Part shown: positions 1-5,944 of the stretch, piece after piece
Layout of the letters: each line of letters opens with the position of its first letter
Position numbering within the stretch: the stretch's first letter is position 1
Source of the DNA: Pseudopedobacter sp043763845
Lineage (GTDB): Bacteria > Bacteroidota > Bacteroidia > Sphingobacteriales > Sphingobacteriaceae
Direction of reading: 5' to 3'
Assembly (NCBI GenBank): GCA_043763845.1
Contig: JAYULE010000218.1
Span: 1-5,944 of the forward strand
DNA length: 5,944 nt
Translations under genes and position numbers: made by a program
Notes under the pieces: model-generated
The model's database searches: none
Told to the model about the DNA's origin: nothing
The model's input: only the letters and a program-made list of their open reading frames with translations

Positions 1-1268
1 TGGCCGATTTTGGTTTTCGCCAAACTTTCTCCCGTATAATTTCTTACGCTTTTAAGGGCGTAAGCGAAATTGTTGTTTATACAGGCAAAAATAATACTAC
101 CGTACAATCAGATGGCGAACCCAATTTGCCCTTATTGAATGATATTGTGGCCAATATGAAATACATATACCTGCGTTTAACCCTAATTATATTTGTAATT
201 ATGAGTGTAGCGGGTACTTGGGTAATGTACAAGCCCACGCAACAGGCCAGTAACATTACAGAAGCTTGGTACAGCTGGGCAATTGTACTAGTAGTGTCTT
301 GCATTAGTTTTTATGGCAGGCTGTACATGAATTTTTTGGAAGGCCTTTTTAAAATAGCTCTGGTTCGCAGGGTAGAAACCCTAACCTCATTAGGTAGTAT
401 TATTTGCAGTATTTTAGTGTTACTTTTTGCACCTACGTTGTTAAATCTTATTTTGGTTAACCAACTATGGGTTTTGGTAGTAACCTACCGAGATTACTAC
501 TTGTGCAAAACAACCGATAATGGTTTTTACTTAAAAGTTGCCAAACCCTTATCCTTTAACAAAACATTATTTAGTAAAATATGGCCACCCGCCTGGCGCA
601 GCGGTATATCGGGTTTAATGTCTATTGGCTTAACAAATGCTACCGGAATAATTTACGCCCAAGTGGGTAGTACTGCCGATGTTGCCGCCTATTTATTAGC
701 ACTCCGAATCATCTCACAAATACGTGATATTTCTATGGCACCCTTTTACAGCAAGTTGCCTCTTTTAGCAATGTTAAGGGCTAAAAACGATTTATTAACG
801 CTCATAAAAACGGTAAAAAGAGGAATGCTGTTAAGCCACTCAGTATTTTTAATTGGTGTAATTACCATTGGTATTTTTTCTAATAGTTTTTTACATATTA
901 TTGGGAGCGATGTACAATTTGTTACGCCCATGCTTTGGGCATTGTTAAGCTTGGCTTTTTTTGCTCACCGTTTTGGCGCCATGCACATACAGGTTTATTT
1001 ATCTACCAATCATGTAATATCACACATTGCCGATGGTGTATCGGGCATAATTTATATTTCAGTGTCGCTATTACTCGTATCCTCTATGGGTATTTATGCC
1101 ATACCCGTGGGTATGTTAGCAGGTTATTTAGGTTTTTATGCTTGGTATGCAGCAAAAAATTCATACCAATCTATGAATGTGAATTTTTGGGATTTCGAAA
1201 AAAACACTACCTTTTTACCTTTCACAATTGCTATTACATATTTTATAATTTCACTTTGTTTTAAATAA
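1..1268 (+). CDS. wzx: Wzx-type polysaccharide flippase, N-terminus outside window
   Basis: Integral membrane protein of the MATE/PST-like polysaccharide transporter type, expected to flip lipid-linked repeat units across the cytoplasmic membrane. The frame (codons from base 3) is open from the window edge and gives 421 visible residues, ending with TAA at 1266-1268. The first visible residues read ADFGFRQTFSRIISYAFKG, matching the conserved D-x-G-F...R...Y segment that in this family lies roughly 50-60 residues from the N-terminus, so about that many residues are probably missing. Hydrophobic segments follow near nt 174-230, 270-320, 381-434, 435-485, 590-690, 820-900, 905-980, 1030-1110, 1105-1160 and 1205-1265. 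The HIQVYLSTNHV segment near nt 980-1015 is also typical of the family. The TTG at 126 is not the start, because family similarity continues upstream of it. Sampled stretches are richer in G+C than the genes that follow. Family assignment is confident; the substrate is unknown. Confidence 0.87.
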   Translation, partial: ADFGFRQTFSRIISYAFKGVSEIVVYTGKNNTTVQSDGEPNLPLLNDIVANMKYIYLRLTLIIFVIMSVAGTWVMYKPTQQASNITEAWYSWAIVLVVSCISFYGRLYMNFLEGLFKIALVRRVETLTSLGSIICSILVLLFAPTLLNLILVNQLWVLVVTYRDYYLCKTTDNGFYLKVAKPLSFNKTLFSKIWPPAWRSGISGLMSIGLTNATGIIYAQVGSTADVAAYLLALRIISQIRDISMAPFYSKLPLLAMLRAKNDLLTLIKTVKRGMLLSHSVFLIGVITIGIFSNSFLHIIGSDVQFVTPMLWALLSLAFFAHRFGAMHIQVYLSTNHVISHIADGVSGIIYISVSLLLVSSMGIYAIPVGMLAGYLGFYAWYAAKNSYQSMNVNFWDFEKNTTFLPFTIAITYFIISLCFK

Positions 1269-1272
1269 TGCT

Positions 1273-2076
1273 ATGAATGATTTAGATAACCCAATACTGA
1301 AAAAGTCACCTACTATAAATCCATACCGACAGGCTGCAAAGAACGTCTCAGAAAGATTAAAATGGGATTTAAATCCTTTGTCTTGGATTTCTAGAGCACA
1401 TTTAAAAAAAATATTTAATTCCCATCTAGGTGAAAAAGCAGTTATACTTTGCAACGGTCCAAGCCTGTTAAAAACAGATTTAAGTTTATTAGAAGGCATA
1501 TATACCTTTGGTCTCAACAAAATAAATTTATTATTTGATAAAAGTGATTATAGGCCAAATGCAATAGTATCAGTAAATTCATTTGTGATAGAACAGAATA
1601 AAGATTTTTTTAATAGTACAGATATACCCTTATTTTTAGATTCACATTCTACGAAAGAAATAAAATCAAGAAAAAATGTAACTTTTTTACATTCCGACCA
1701 ACAAGTGAAATTCGCAAGGGATGTATCCTTTAGTATCTGGCAAGGGGCAACAGTTACTACTGTTGCTTTGCAGTTAGCATTTCACATGGGGTTTCAGGAA
1801 GTTGCACTAGTTGGTTGTGATCATAATTTTGCGCAAAGTGGACCAGCAAACAAAACCGTTATTTCGGGCGAAAAGGATGAATCTCATTTTGACCCTAATT
1901 ACTTTGCGGGTGGAGTACAATGGCAATTACCAGATTTAGTGGCTAGTGAATACGCATATAGTTTAGCTAGAGAAACTTTTACAGCGTTTAATAGAAATAT
2001 ATATAACTGTACCGCAGGAGGTAAATTGGAAGTATTTGAAAGAATGGAATTGAATAGCTTTTTAAGCAAACTATGA
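1273..2076 (+). CDS. MptE-like/DUF115 domain protein, putative glycosyltransferase (GT42/Maf-like)
   Basis: A soluble protein of 267 residues with no signal peptide or membrane segment. Visible motifs are VILCNGPSL (57-65), a glycine-rich nucleotide-type loop; FGLNKINLLF (79-88); GATVTTVALQLAFHMGF (158-174) followed by VALVGCDHNF (177-186); DESHFDPNYF (202-211); and NCTAGGKLEVFERMEL (245-260). This order is that of the MptE-like/DUF115 family (PF01973 type), which includes flagellin-modifying Maf proteins. The NGPSL and SH-aromatic motifs also recall Campylobacter CstII-type GT42 sialyltransferases. Placed between wzx and wzy, it is more likely a sugar transferase acting on the repeat unit than a pterin pyrophosphokinase. 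I cannot confirm the catalytic residues: the segment has SHF followed by DPNY where CstII has SHYIGH. The ATG at 1273 lies 4 bases after the wzx stop and has no Shine-Dalgarno sequence. The last bases overlap the next start. The family call is good; the activity is inferred. Confidence 0.78.
   Translation: MNDLDNPILKKSPTINPYRQAAKNVSERLKWDLNPLSWISRAHLKKIFNSHLGEKAVILCNGPSLLKTDLSLLEGIYTFGLNKINLLFDKSDYRPNAIVSVNSFVIEQNKDFFNSTDIPLFLDSHSTKEIKSRKNVTFLHSDQQVKFARDVSFSIWQGATVTTVALQLAFHMGFQEVALVGCDHNFAQSGPANKTVISGEKDESHFDPNYFAGGVQWQLPDLVASEYAYSLARETFTAFNRNIYNCTAGGKLEVFERMELNSFLSKL
2073..2076 (+). other. ATGA start/stop overlap (translational coupling)
   Basis: The start codon of the polymerase gene (2073-2075) overlaps the TGA stop of the MptE-like gene (2074-2076). 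There is no purine-rich ribosome binding site just upstream, so re-initiation by ribosomes finishing the upstream gene is the likely way this start is used. That last step is inference. Confidence 0.75.
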
Positions 2077-3347
2077 ATTTTATTAAGGCAATATTTAATA
2101 TTAGAGAAATATTTTTTCCACTTTTTTTGTGGGTATTTATTTTCATCATTTATTGGAGTTTTTCATGGTTTTTTAATCAACCTGTAAATCCAATTGTTTA
2201 CCTAATGCCTGTTTTTTTTGCATTTAGTCTTTATGTTAGTTTCTCTATCACCAGCAAATACTTAGTATACAATGAACCATTTGGGGTAAAAAAAAATAGA
2301 AATTATCTTATACCATCATTAATAGGTTTTCTAACAGTATTGATCCAATTTTCAAGTAATTTAGGAAACCTTGGAAAAGACTTGTCTCAAATTCGCGAAG
2401 GGTTTCAAGAAAATTTTCAAAATGGTTTTCAAGAGACTCTATTTTCATATTTATTCCCATTAATTCTTTTTTCTTTTATTGTTGTAAATTTCAATAATTT
2501 AAAAAATAAAAAAGTAATTAATATTTTAGTACTTCTGTCATGTATTGCTTTTATACCAATTAACGGTGGGCGGGTTAACTTTTTAGTTTTTGGATCTGTG
2601 TATGGCGCTATTTTTTTATTCAAAAAATTTGAGTCTATAAAAAAATCTTACATTAAAAGTTTAATGAAATTTTTATTTTTATTTATTTTAGTTGCTATAT
2701 TGGGTTCTTTATACGGTGTATTACGAACAGGTAAAGACAATGATCAATTGGTAACCGCCCTATCTAAAATACAACACATTAATAGTGATGTCCTATTTTA
2801 CTTATCTAGAATCCCTTATAACATTGGCATTATAATCATTGTTTTTATTAATACATTTTATGATTACACAGGTGGTAATGTTTATTATCTAAGTATATTT
2901 ATCGATGAATTTCACAAAATAAATTTCCGGACTTATGGATTTTATAATTTTAATTTTTTGGATAGATTAAAAATCATAGATTGGATGAAAACACATGATG
3001 AAATTGATAAATTATATCTCAATTATGATATAAAGTATAATGTATGGGCTAGTTTTGTAAGAGATTTTGCTATTGATTTTGGTATTGTAGGTTCATTTGT
3101 TGTTCTAATTTTGTTAGGGTCTTTGATGTTTCATACAAGAAAATATTTGAATCAATCACACTCAGCGCAAGTTTTATTTTTTTTAATATTTGGATTTCTA
3201 TTGTTTTCACCTTTTCATAGCCTATTCTTTGTTACAAGAGTCTACGGCATTACGTTTTTTATTTCATTGGTTTTATTTGTAAGGTTTAAATATATTAATT
3301 CAAATAAAGTCCGACGAATTAATAATAATTCATATAATGTACGATGA
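2073..3347 (+). CDS. wzy: Wzy-type O-antigen/capsule repeat-unit polymerase
   Basis: A polytopic membrane protein of 424 residues, predicted to join flipped repeat units on the periplasmic face. By eye there are about ten hydrophobic segments, near residues 14-34, 40-60, 79-95, 123-140, 149-163, 168-184, 199-217, 250-262, 335-352 and 367-405 (the last long enough for two). Wzy proteins are poorly conserved, but several features fit: a loop with IREGF (108-112), NGGR (164-167) after a membrane segment, YGVLRTGKDN (214-223), and NVWASFVRDFAIDFGIVGS (323-341), matching the N-x-(Y/W)-(T/A)...DFG-x-x-G pattern of oligosaccharide repeat-unit polymerases. The gene is very AT-rich; one 60-base row (2461-2520) has only 6 G or C. 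It contains a run of nine A (2288-2296) and one of eight T (3177-3184). It overlaps both neighbours by 4 bases if the GT2 gene starts at 3344. The role is well supported; the linkage formed cannot be predicted. Confidence 0.85.
   Translation: MNFIKAIFNIREIFFPLFLWVFIFIIYWSFSWFFNQPVNPIVYLMPVFFAFSLYVSFSITSKYLVYNEPFGVKKNRNYLIPSLIGFLTVLIQFSSNLGNLGKDLSQIREGFQENFQNGFQETLFSYLFPLILFSFIVVNFNNLKNKKVINILVLLSCIAFIPINGGRVNFLVFGSVYGAIFLFKKFESIKKSYIKSLMKFLFLFILVAILGSLYGVLRTGKDNDQLVTALSKIQHINSDVLFYLSRIPYNIGIIIIVFINTFYDYTGGNVYYLSIFIDEFHKINFRTYGFYNFNFLDRLKIIDWMKTHDEIDKLYLNYDIKYNVWASFVRDFAIDFGIVGSFVVLILLGSLMFHTRKYLNQSHSAQVLFFLIFGFLLFSPFHSLFFVTRVYGITFFISLVLFVRFKYINSNKVRRINNNSYNVR
2288..2296 (+). repeat. A9 homopolymer inside wzy
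   Basis: Nine consecutive A residues cover codons 72-75 (V-K-K-N). Reading the shifted frames by hand, one extra A gives TAG directly after the run (75 residues), and one lost A gives TAA seven codons after the run (82 residues). Either slip would inactivate the polymerase. Confidence 0.85.
3177..3184 (+). repeat. T8 homopolymer inside wzy
   Basis: Eight consecutive T residues lie in the codons for L-F-F-L (residues 368-371), within a membrane segment. Such runs are common where hydrophobic residues are encoded in AT-rich DNA, so this one alone is weak evidence for a variable site. Confidence 0.7.
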
Positions 3348-3349
3348 TG
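3344..3349 (+). other. ATGATG double start overlapping the wzy stop
   Basis: The wzy stop TGA (3345-3347) is embedded in two tandem in-frame ATG codons of the GT2 gene (3344-3346 and 3347-3349). Either can serve as the start, giving a 4-base or a 1-base overlap. No Shine-Dalgarno-like sequence is visible upstream, which points to translational coupling. Confidence 0.7.
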
Positions 3350-4156
3350 GATTATTCAAGACTTCCCTTAATTAGCATCATTACTATAGTATTTAATGGT
3401 GAGCACTATCTTCAAGAATGCATCAACAGCATTAAAAAACAAGCTTACAGTAATATAGAATATATTATAATTGATGGTAAATCAACAGATAACACCTTAA
3501 AAATTATAGAGCAGAACCGAGATGTGGTTAATGTTTTGGTTTCAGAAAAAGATAGAGGTATAAGCGATGCGTTTAACAAGGGAATTGCATTGGCAAAAGG
3601 CGAGTTAATTGGTATTTTGAATTCCGACGATTTTTATACAGATAATTGTATAGCAGAAGTAGTTGATTATTATTTAGCAAACTTAAAAAAGCCTGGTATA
3701 TATTATGGTAATATTAGATATTTTGATGATGATAGTAGTCATATTCGCATTTCGGAATATTCTAGTATTTGGAAATATATGTCTATTTATCATCCATCTG
3801 TTTTTGTATCCAAAAAAGTTTACGAAGAAATAGGTGTTTTTTCGGAAGAGTATAAATATACAATGGATGCAGAATTGCTTCATCGGGCAATAGCAAAAAA
3901 AGTGTCTTTTTACCATATTGATAAATGGCTTTCAAATTTTAGAACGGTTGGTACAAGTGATGTCAATTATAAAAAAACCTATAAAGAGTTTTTTAAGTCA
4001 GTAGCTAAGTACAATAACCGAGGTATAAAAACACAATTTTGGTATTTTTGGGCACTATTTAAAAAAGACATATCACGTACTAAAATTGGTACGTATTTTT
4101 ATAATAGAAAACATTTAATTTCAGCATTATTGTCGGGTAAAATAAAAAAAGGATAA
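3344..4156 (+). CDS. GT2 family glycosyltransferase
   Basis: A GT-A fold inverting glycosyltransferase of 270 residues, expected to transfer a sugar from a nucleotide donor to the growing lipid-linked repeat unit at the cytoplasmic face of the membrane. The catalytic domain is complete: SIITIVFN (11-18) is the first beta strand; IDGKSTDNT (43-51) holds the nucleotide-binding Asp; EKDRGISDAFNKGI (68-81) is the hallmark of the WcaA-like GT2 subgroup; GILNSDD (90-96) carries the metal-binding DXD-equivalent; HPSVFV (150-155) and YTMDAELLHR (172-181) form the acceptor-side region with the probable catalytic Asp175. The C-terminal 70 residues are basic and aromatic, without a clear membrane helix, and may contact the membrane. 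The length is normal for the subgroup. Tandem ATGs make the start ambiguous by one residue. Family is certain; donor and linkage are unknown. Confidence 0.94.
   Translation: MMDYSRLPLISIITIVFNGEHYLQECINSIKKQAYSNIEYIIIDGKSTDNTLKIIEQNRDVVNVLVSEKDRGISDAFNKGIALAKGELIGILNSDDFYTDNCIAEVVDYYLANLKKPGIYYGNIRYFDDDSSHIRISEYSSIWKYMSIYHPSVFVSKKVYEEIGVFSEEYKYTMDAELLHRAIAKKVSFYHIDKWLSNFRTVGTSDVNYKKTYKEFFKSVAKYNNRGIKTQFWYFWALFKKDISRTKIGTYFYNRKHLISALLSGKIKKG
4149..4153 (+). promoter_or_regulatory. AAGGA ribosome-binding-like site
   Basis: AAGGA lies 4 bases before the ATG at 4158, within the last codons of the GT2 gene. It is the only Shine-Dalgarno-like sequence in front of any gene in the window. The spacing is on the short side, so it may be chance in A-rich DNA. 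Confidence 0.35.
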
Positions 4157-4157
4157 G

Positions 4158-4664
4158 ATGGTTAAGGTTGATATTTTTCAAGATTGGGCAAGGAATTCTA
4201 ATAATTTTAAGGGTCAATTTGTGATGCTAAATTTTAGATTGGCTTCATTCTTTCAATCAAGCATAATAACTAAAGTGCTTTTTTTTTGGTACTTAGTTTA
4301 TTACCGTATTTTCATTATTTGGATATTGGGTATTGAAATACCTGCAACATTAAAGATTGGTAAGGGGTTGCAGCTATTTCATGGACAATCTTTAGTGATA
4401 AACCCAGGTACTGTAATTGGCGAAAACTGTGTGTTAAGACATTGTATAACTATAGGGAATAAATATGTTATAACCGGAATAAGCAATTGCCCAATAATTG
4501 GAAATTGCGTAGATATTGGTGCTCATACTTGTATATTAGGTAGTGTTAAAATAGGAGATAATGTTTTTATTGGTGCTGGCTCTGTGGTTACAAAAGACTT
4601 CCCACCAAATTGTGTAATAGTTGGTAACCCTGCTCGTATTCTTAAAATGATTGAAAATTTATAA
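4158..4664 (+). CDS. CysE/WcaB-like hexapeptide acetyltransferase
   Basis: A 168-residue left-handed beta-helix acyltransferase, probably transferring acetyl from acetyl-CoA to a sugar of the repeat unit in the cytoplasm. The N-terminal region (ARNSNNFKGQ, 11-20, then NFRLASFF, 25-32) and a hydrophobic stretch (39-58) resemble the helical part of serine acetyltransferase-like proteins in polysaccharide loci. Hexapeptide repeats run from about residue 66: LKIGKG, INPGTVIGEN (81-90), RHCITIGNK (94-102) with candidate catalytic His95, CPIIGNCVDIGAHTCILG (111-128), VKIGDNVFIGAGSVVTKD (130-147), and the closing VGNPARIL (155-162). It is shorter than true CysE (about 260 residues), and its place among glycosyltransferases argues for O-acetylation of the polysaccharide rather than cysteine synthesis. 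The start follows the GT2 stop by one base. A run of nine T lies at codons 41-44. Confidence 0.86.
   Translation: MVKVDIFQDWARNSNNFKGQFVMLNFRLASFFQSSIITKVLFFWYLVYYRIFIIWILGIEIPATLKIGKGLQLFHGQSLVINPGTVIGENCVLRHCITIGNKYVITGISNCPIIGNCVDIGAHTCILGSVKIGDNVFIGAGSVVTKDFPPNCVIVGNPARILKMIENL
4279..4287 (+). repeat. T9 homopolymer inside the acetyltransferase gene
   Basis: Nine consecutive T residues encode part of L41-F-F-W44. One lost T leads to TAG two codons after the run (45 residues). One extra T leads to TGA after 59 residues. Either slip removes the whole beta-helix domain. Confidence 0.85.
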
Positions 4665-4668
4665 TAAT

Positions 4669-5841
4669 ATGAGTATTATGCACAATACAAAAAACAAAAA
4701 AATATTAATTGTAGGCTTGTTTCCACCTCCCTACAGTTCGGGTGAGCGAGTAATAACCCAATACGTTAACGATTTGCTGGAACCCATTTACGATGTAACT
4801 GCCATAAATATGTCTATTGGTATTTTAGCACCGCCAAGTTTTAAGTTATCATCAATTTCCTATTATTTAAAAACGTTAATTAATTTTATTTTAGTTTTTA
4901 AAAAAGTTTATTTTTTAACTCGCAGTAATCAGTTCAGTTTATGCTATTTAACACCTTCAAGTTCTTCGCTGGGCCATATACGCGATACTATTATTGTTAA
5001 ATTATTAAATAATAACATAAAAAGCTTAGTTATCAACATCCAAAACGGTAATTACGATATAGTTTTTAAAAGAGGTTGGCATTCACAATTAACAAAGGCT
5101 TATGCTAGTAGAATTACCACAGCCATATTTACCAGCGAAATCTTAAAAAAACGTTGTATAGATAATTTAGGTGAGGATAAATGTGCAATTATTAGAAATT
5201 CAGTTGATGATAAAGTAACTTGTACTCATGAGGAAGTTACAACTGCCATGTCTATAAAAAATAAAAGTGACAGTTTTATAATTTGTTATATCAGCAATAT
5301 GTCGCCTACTAAAGGCTATATGGATTTGTTCGAAGCACTGAAATCTATGGATGCTAAAGAAAGGCATAGTATTACAGTACACTTTGTAGGCGAATGGTTA
5401 AGCAATGAGCAGCTAATAGATTTTAAAAACCTGCTTAGCCAAAATGATTTGGAAAAACACGTAGTAATACATGGTAAAATTAACGATAGAGTTTTACTTA
5501 AAAAGTTTTATCTACAATCACACGTATTTATTCTTCCTACTTACTTTCCTCAAGAAGCGCAACCAGTTTCTATTATTGAAGCTTTAAACGCTGGCGTTCC
5601 TGTAATTTCAACAAAACATGCTTCCATACCCGATTTGATAAAAGAAGGTAACAATGGTATTTTAGTAGACATCAAATCACCAACCCAAATTAAGAAAGCC
5701 ATATTAAAACTTAAATCTGATAAATTATATTGGAATAAATTATCGCTAAATGCAAGACGGTTTTTTTTAGAAAATTTTACTTCTGAAAAAATAAGAAAAA
5801 GCCTTTTAGATTTATTCAATAAAGAATTAAATAGAAATTAA
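4669..5841 (+). CDS. GT4 family glycosyltransferase
   Basis: A GT-B fold retaining glycosyltransferase, 390 residues from the ATG at 4669, expected to add a sugar to the lipid-linked repeat unit. The N-terminal Rossmann domain opens with KKILIVGLFPPPYSSGER (10-27), the acceptor-side glycine loop. The C-terminal donor-binding domain holds IIRNSVD (174-180), ISNMSPTKGYMDLFEAL (208-224), VHFVGEW (237-243), VVIHGKI (265-271) and FILPTYFPQEAQPVSIIEAL (287-306), in which E296 and E304 form the EX7E motif, then GVPVISTKHASIPDLI (309-324) and GNNGILV (327-333). A TTG at 4651 would extend it by six residues but overlaps the preceding gene by 14 bases; ATG 4669, four bases after that stop, is more plausible, and ATG 4678 is also possible. 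No Shine-Dalgarno is visible. Donor sugar unknown. Confidence 0.93.
   Translation: MSIMHNTKNKKILIVGLFPPPYSSGERVITQYVNDLLEPIYDVTAINMSIGILAPPSFKLSSISYYLKTLINFILVFKKVYFLTRSNQFSLCYLTPSSSSLGHIRDTIIVKLLNNNIKSLVINIQNGNYDIVFKRGWHSQLTKAYASRITTAIFTSEILKKRCIDNLGEDKCAIIRNSVDDKVTCTHEEVTTAMSIKNKSDSFIICYISNMSPTKGYMDLFEALKSMDAKERHSITVHFVGEWLSNEQLIDFKNLLSQNDLEKHVVIHGKINDRVLLKKFYLQSHVFILPTYFPQEAQPVSIIEALNAGVPVISTKHASIPDLIKEGNNGILVDIKSPTQIKKAILKLKSDKLYWNKLSLNARRFFLENFTSEKIRKSLLDLFNKELNRN
5761..5768 (+). repeat. T8 homopolymer inside the GT4 gene
   Basis: Eight T residues encode F-F-L near residue 366 of 390, in the final helices. A slip here would alter only about the last 25 residues, so the effect on activity is uncertain and the run may be incidental. 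Confidence 0.7.
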
Positions 5842-5849
5842 CATACCTT

Positions 5850-5944
5850 ATGAAAAAAATACTAGTTACAGGTGGTTCGGGCTTCATTGGTACAAACTTG
5901 GTACAAAGTTTACTAGCCGATGGTTTTTCGGTTTTAAATTTAGA
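5850..5944 (+). CDS. NAD-dependent epimerase/dehydratase (extended SDR), C-terminus outside window
   Basis: Only the first 31 codons are visible. They start with MKKILVTGGSGFIGTNLV, a clear extended short-chain dehydrogenase/reductase N-terminus with the G-x-x-G-x-x-G nucleotide-binding motif (G8, G11, G14). A helix and a second strand follow (FSVLNL), leading to an incomplete codon beginning GA, which fits the usual acidic residue that binds the NAD ribose. Enzymes of this type in such loci epimerise, dehydrate or reduce nucleotide sugars, or act on a lipid-linked sugar. The ATG is 8 bases after the GT4 stop with no Shine-Dalgarno, so it probably belongs to the same transcript. Specific reaction cannot be told from this fragment. 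Confidence 0.88.
   Translation, partial: MKKILVTGGSGFIGTNLVQSLLADGFSVLNL

Noticed and set aside
126..128. TTG as a start codon for the flippase gene
   Set aside because: The frame is open to the window edge, and residues upstream (DFGFRQTFSRII) match the flippase family, so the real start lies before the window.
935..1264. A 109-residue open frame overlapping the flippase
   Set aside because: It is a shadow frame inside a well-supported membrane protein gene, with a cysteine- and aromatic-rich sequence of no recognisable family.
1503..1510. TACCTTTG resembling the Bacteroidota -7 element TAnnTTTG
   Set aside because: It lies inside the MptE-like coding region, and I find no TTG-type -33 element at the expected spacing. 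A chance match is likely.
1251..1520. An 89-residue minus-strand open frame across the wzx/MptE-like junction
   Set aside because: It is antisense to the motif-bearing MptE-like frame and resembles no family. I see no support for a minus-strand gene.
1273..2076. Archaeal-type 6-hydroxymethylpterin pyrophosphokinase (MptE) activity for the DUF115-like gene
   Set aside because: The domain name comes from that enzyme, but the context is entirely polysaccharide synthesis and no pterin pathway gene is nearby.
4651..4653. TTG start for the GT4 gene
   Set aside because: It would overlap the acetyltransferase by 14 bases and add only six residues with no family similarity. The ATG at 4669 gives a normal N-terminus.
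4158..4664. Serine acetyltransferase CysE of cysteine synthesis
   Set aside because: It is too short for CysE, has no neighbouring cysK, and sits between two glycosyltransferase genes, so sugar O-acetylation fits better.
5550..5819. An 89-residue minus-strand open frame under the GT4 gene
   Set aside because: It is antisense to the conserved EX7E region and C-terminus of the GT4 protein, whose codons explain it fully.

Overview
The window is a stretch of a surface-polysaccharide (O-antigen or capsule type) biosynthesis locus. Seven genes lie head to tail on the + strand with almost no intergenic DNA, and the first and last run off the ends. I see no convincing minus-strand gene, RNA gene, mobile element or CRISPR array. 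The host is most likely a member of the Bacteroidota. The DNA is AT-rich, and five of the six visible starts lack a Shine-Dalgarno sequence and instead sit behind A/T-rich leaders. The protein families are those usual in Bacteroidota polysaccharide loci. I cannot name the genus.

Layout: 1-1268 is a Wzx-type flippase missing its N-terminus. 1273-2076 is a protein with an MptE-like/DUF115 (PF01973-type) domain that also resembles GT42 sialyltransferases. 2073-3347 is a Wzy-type polymerase. 3344-4156 is a GT2 family glycosyltransferase. 4158-4664 is a left-handed beta-helix (CysE/WcaB-like) acetyltransferase. 4669-5841 is a GT4 family glycosyltransferase. 5850-5944 is the first 31 codons of an extended SDR sugar-nucleotide epimerase/dehydratase. 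Gaps are 8 bases or shorter, and two junctions are ATGA-type overlaps, so this is very probably one transcript with its promoter upstream of the window.

How the genes fit together (inference from family roles): glycosyltransferases build a lipid-linked repeat unit on the inner face of the cytoplasmic membrane, the acetyltransferase probably decorates it, Wzx flips it, and Wzy polymerises it in the periplasm. The initiating glycosyl-1-phosphate transferase, the export or ligation genes and most nucleotide-sugar genes are not in view.

Two points deserve a second look. The MptE-like protein between wzx and wzy could be an uncharacterised glycosyltransferase, conceivably for a nonulosonic acid. 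The wzy and acetyltransferase genes each carry a 9-base homopolymer at which any single-base slip leads to an early stop, which could allow on/off variation. I found no clear evidence of a wholly new system; otherwise the locus looks like an ordinary variable polysaccharide cassette.
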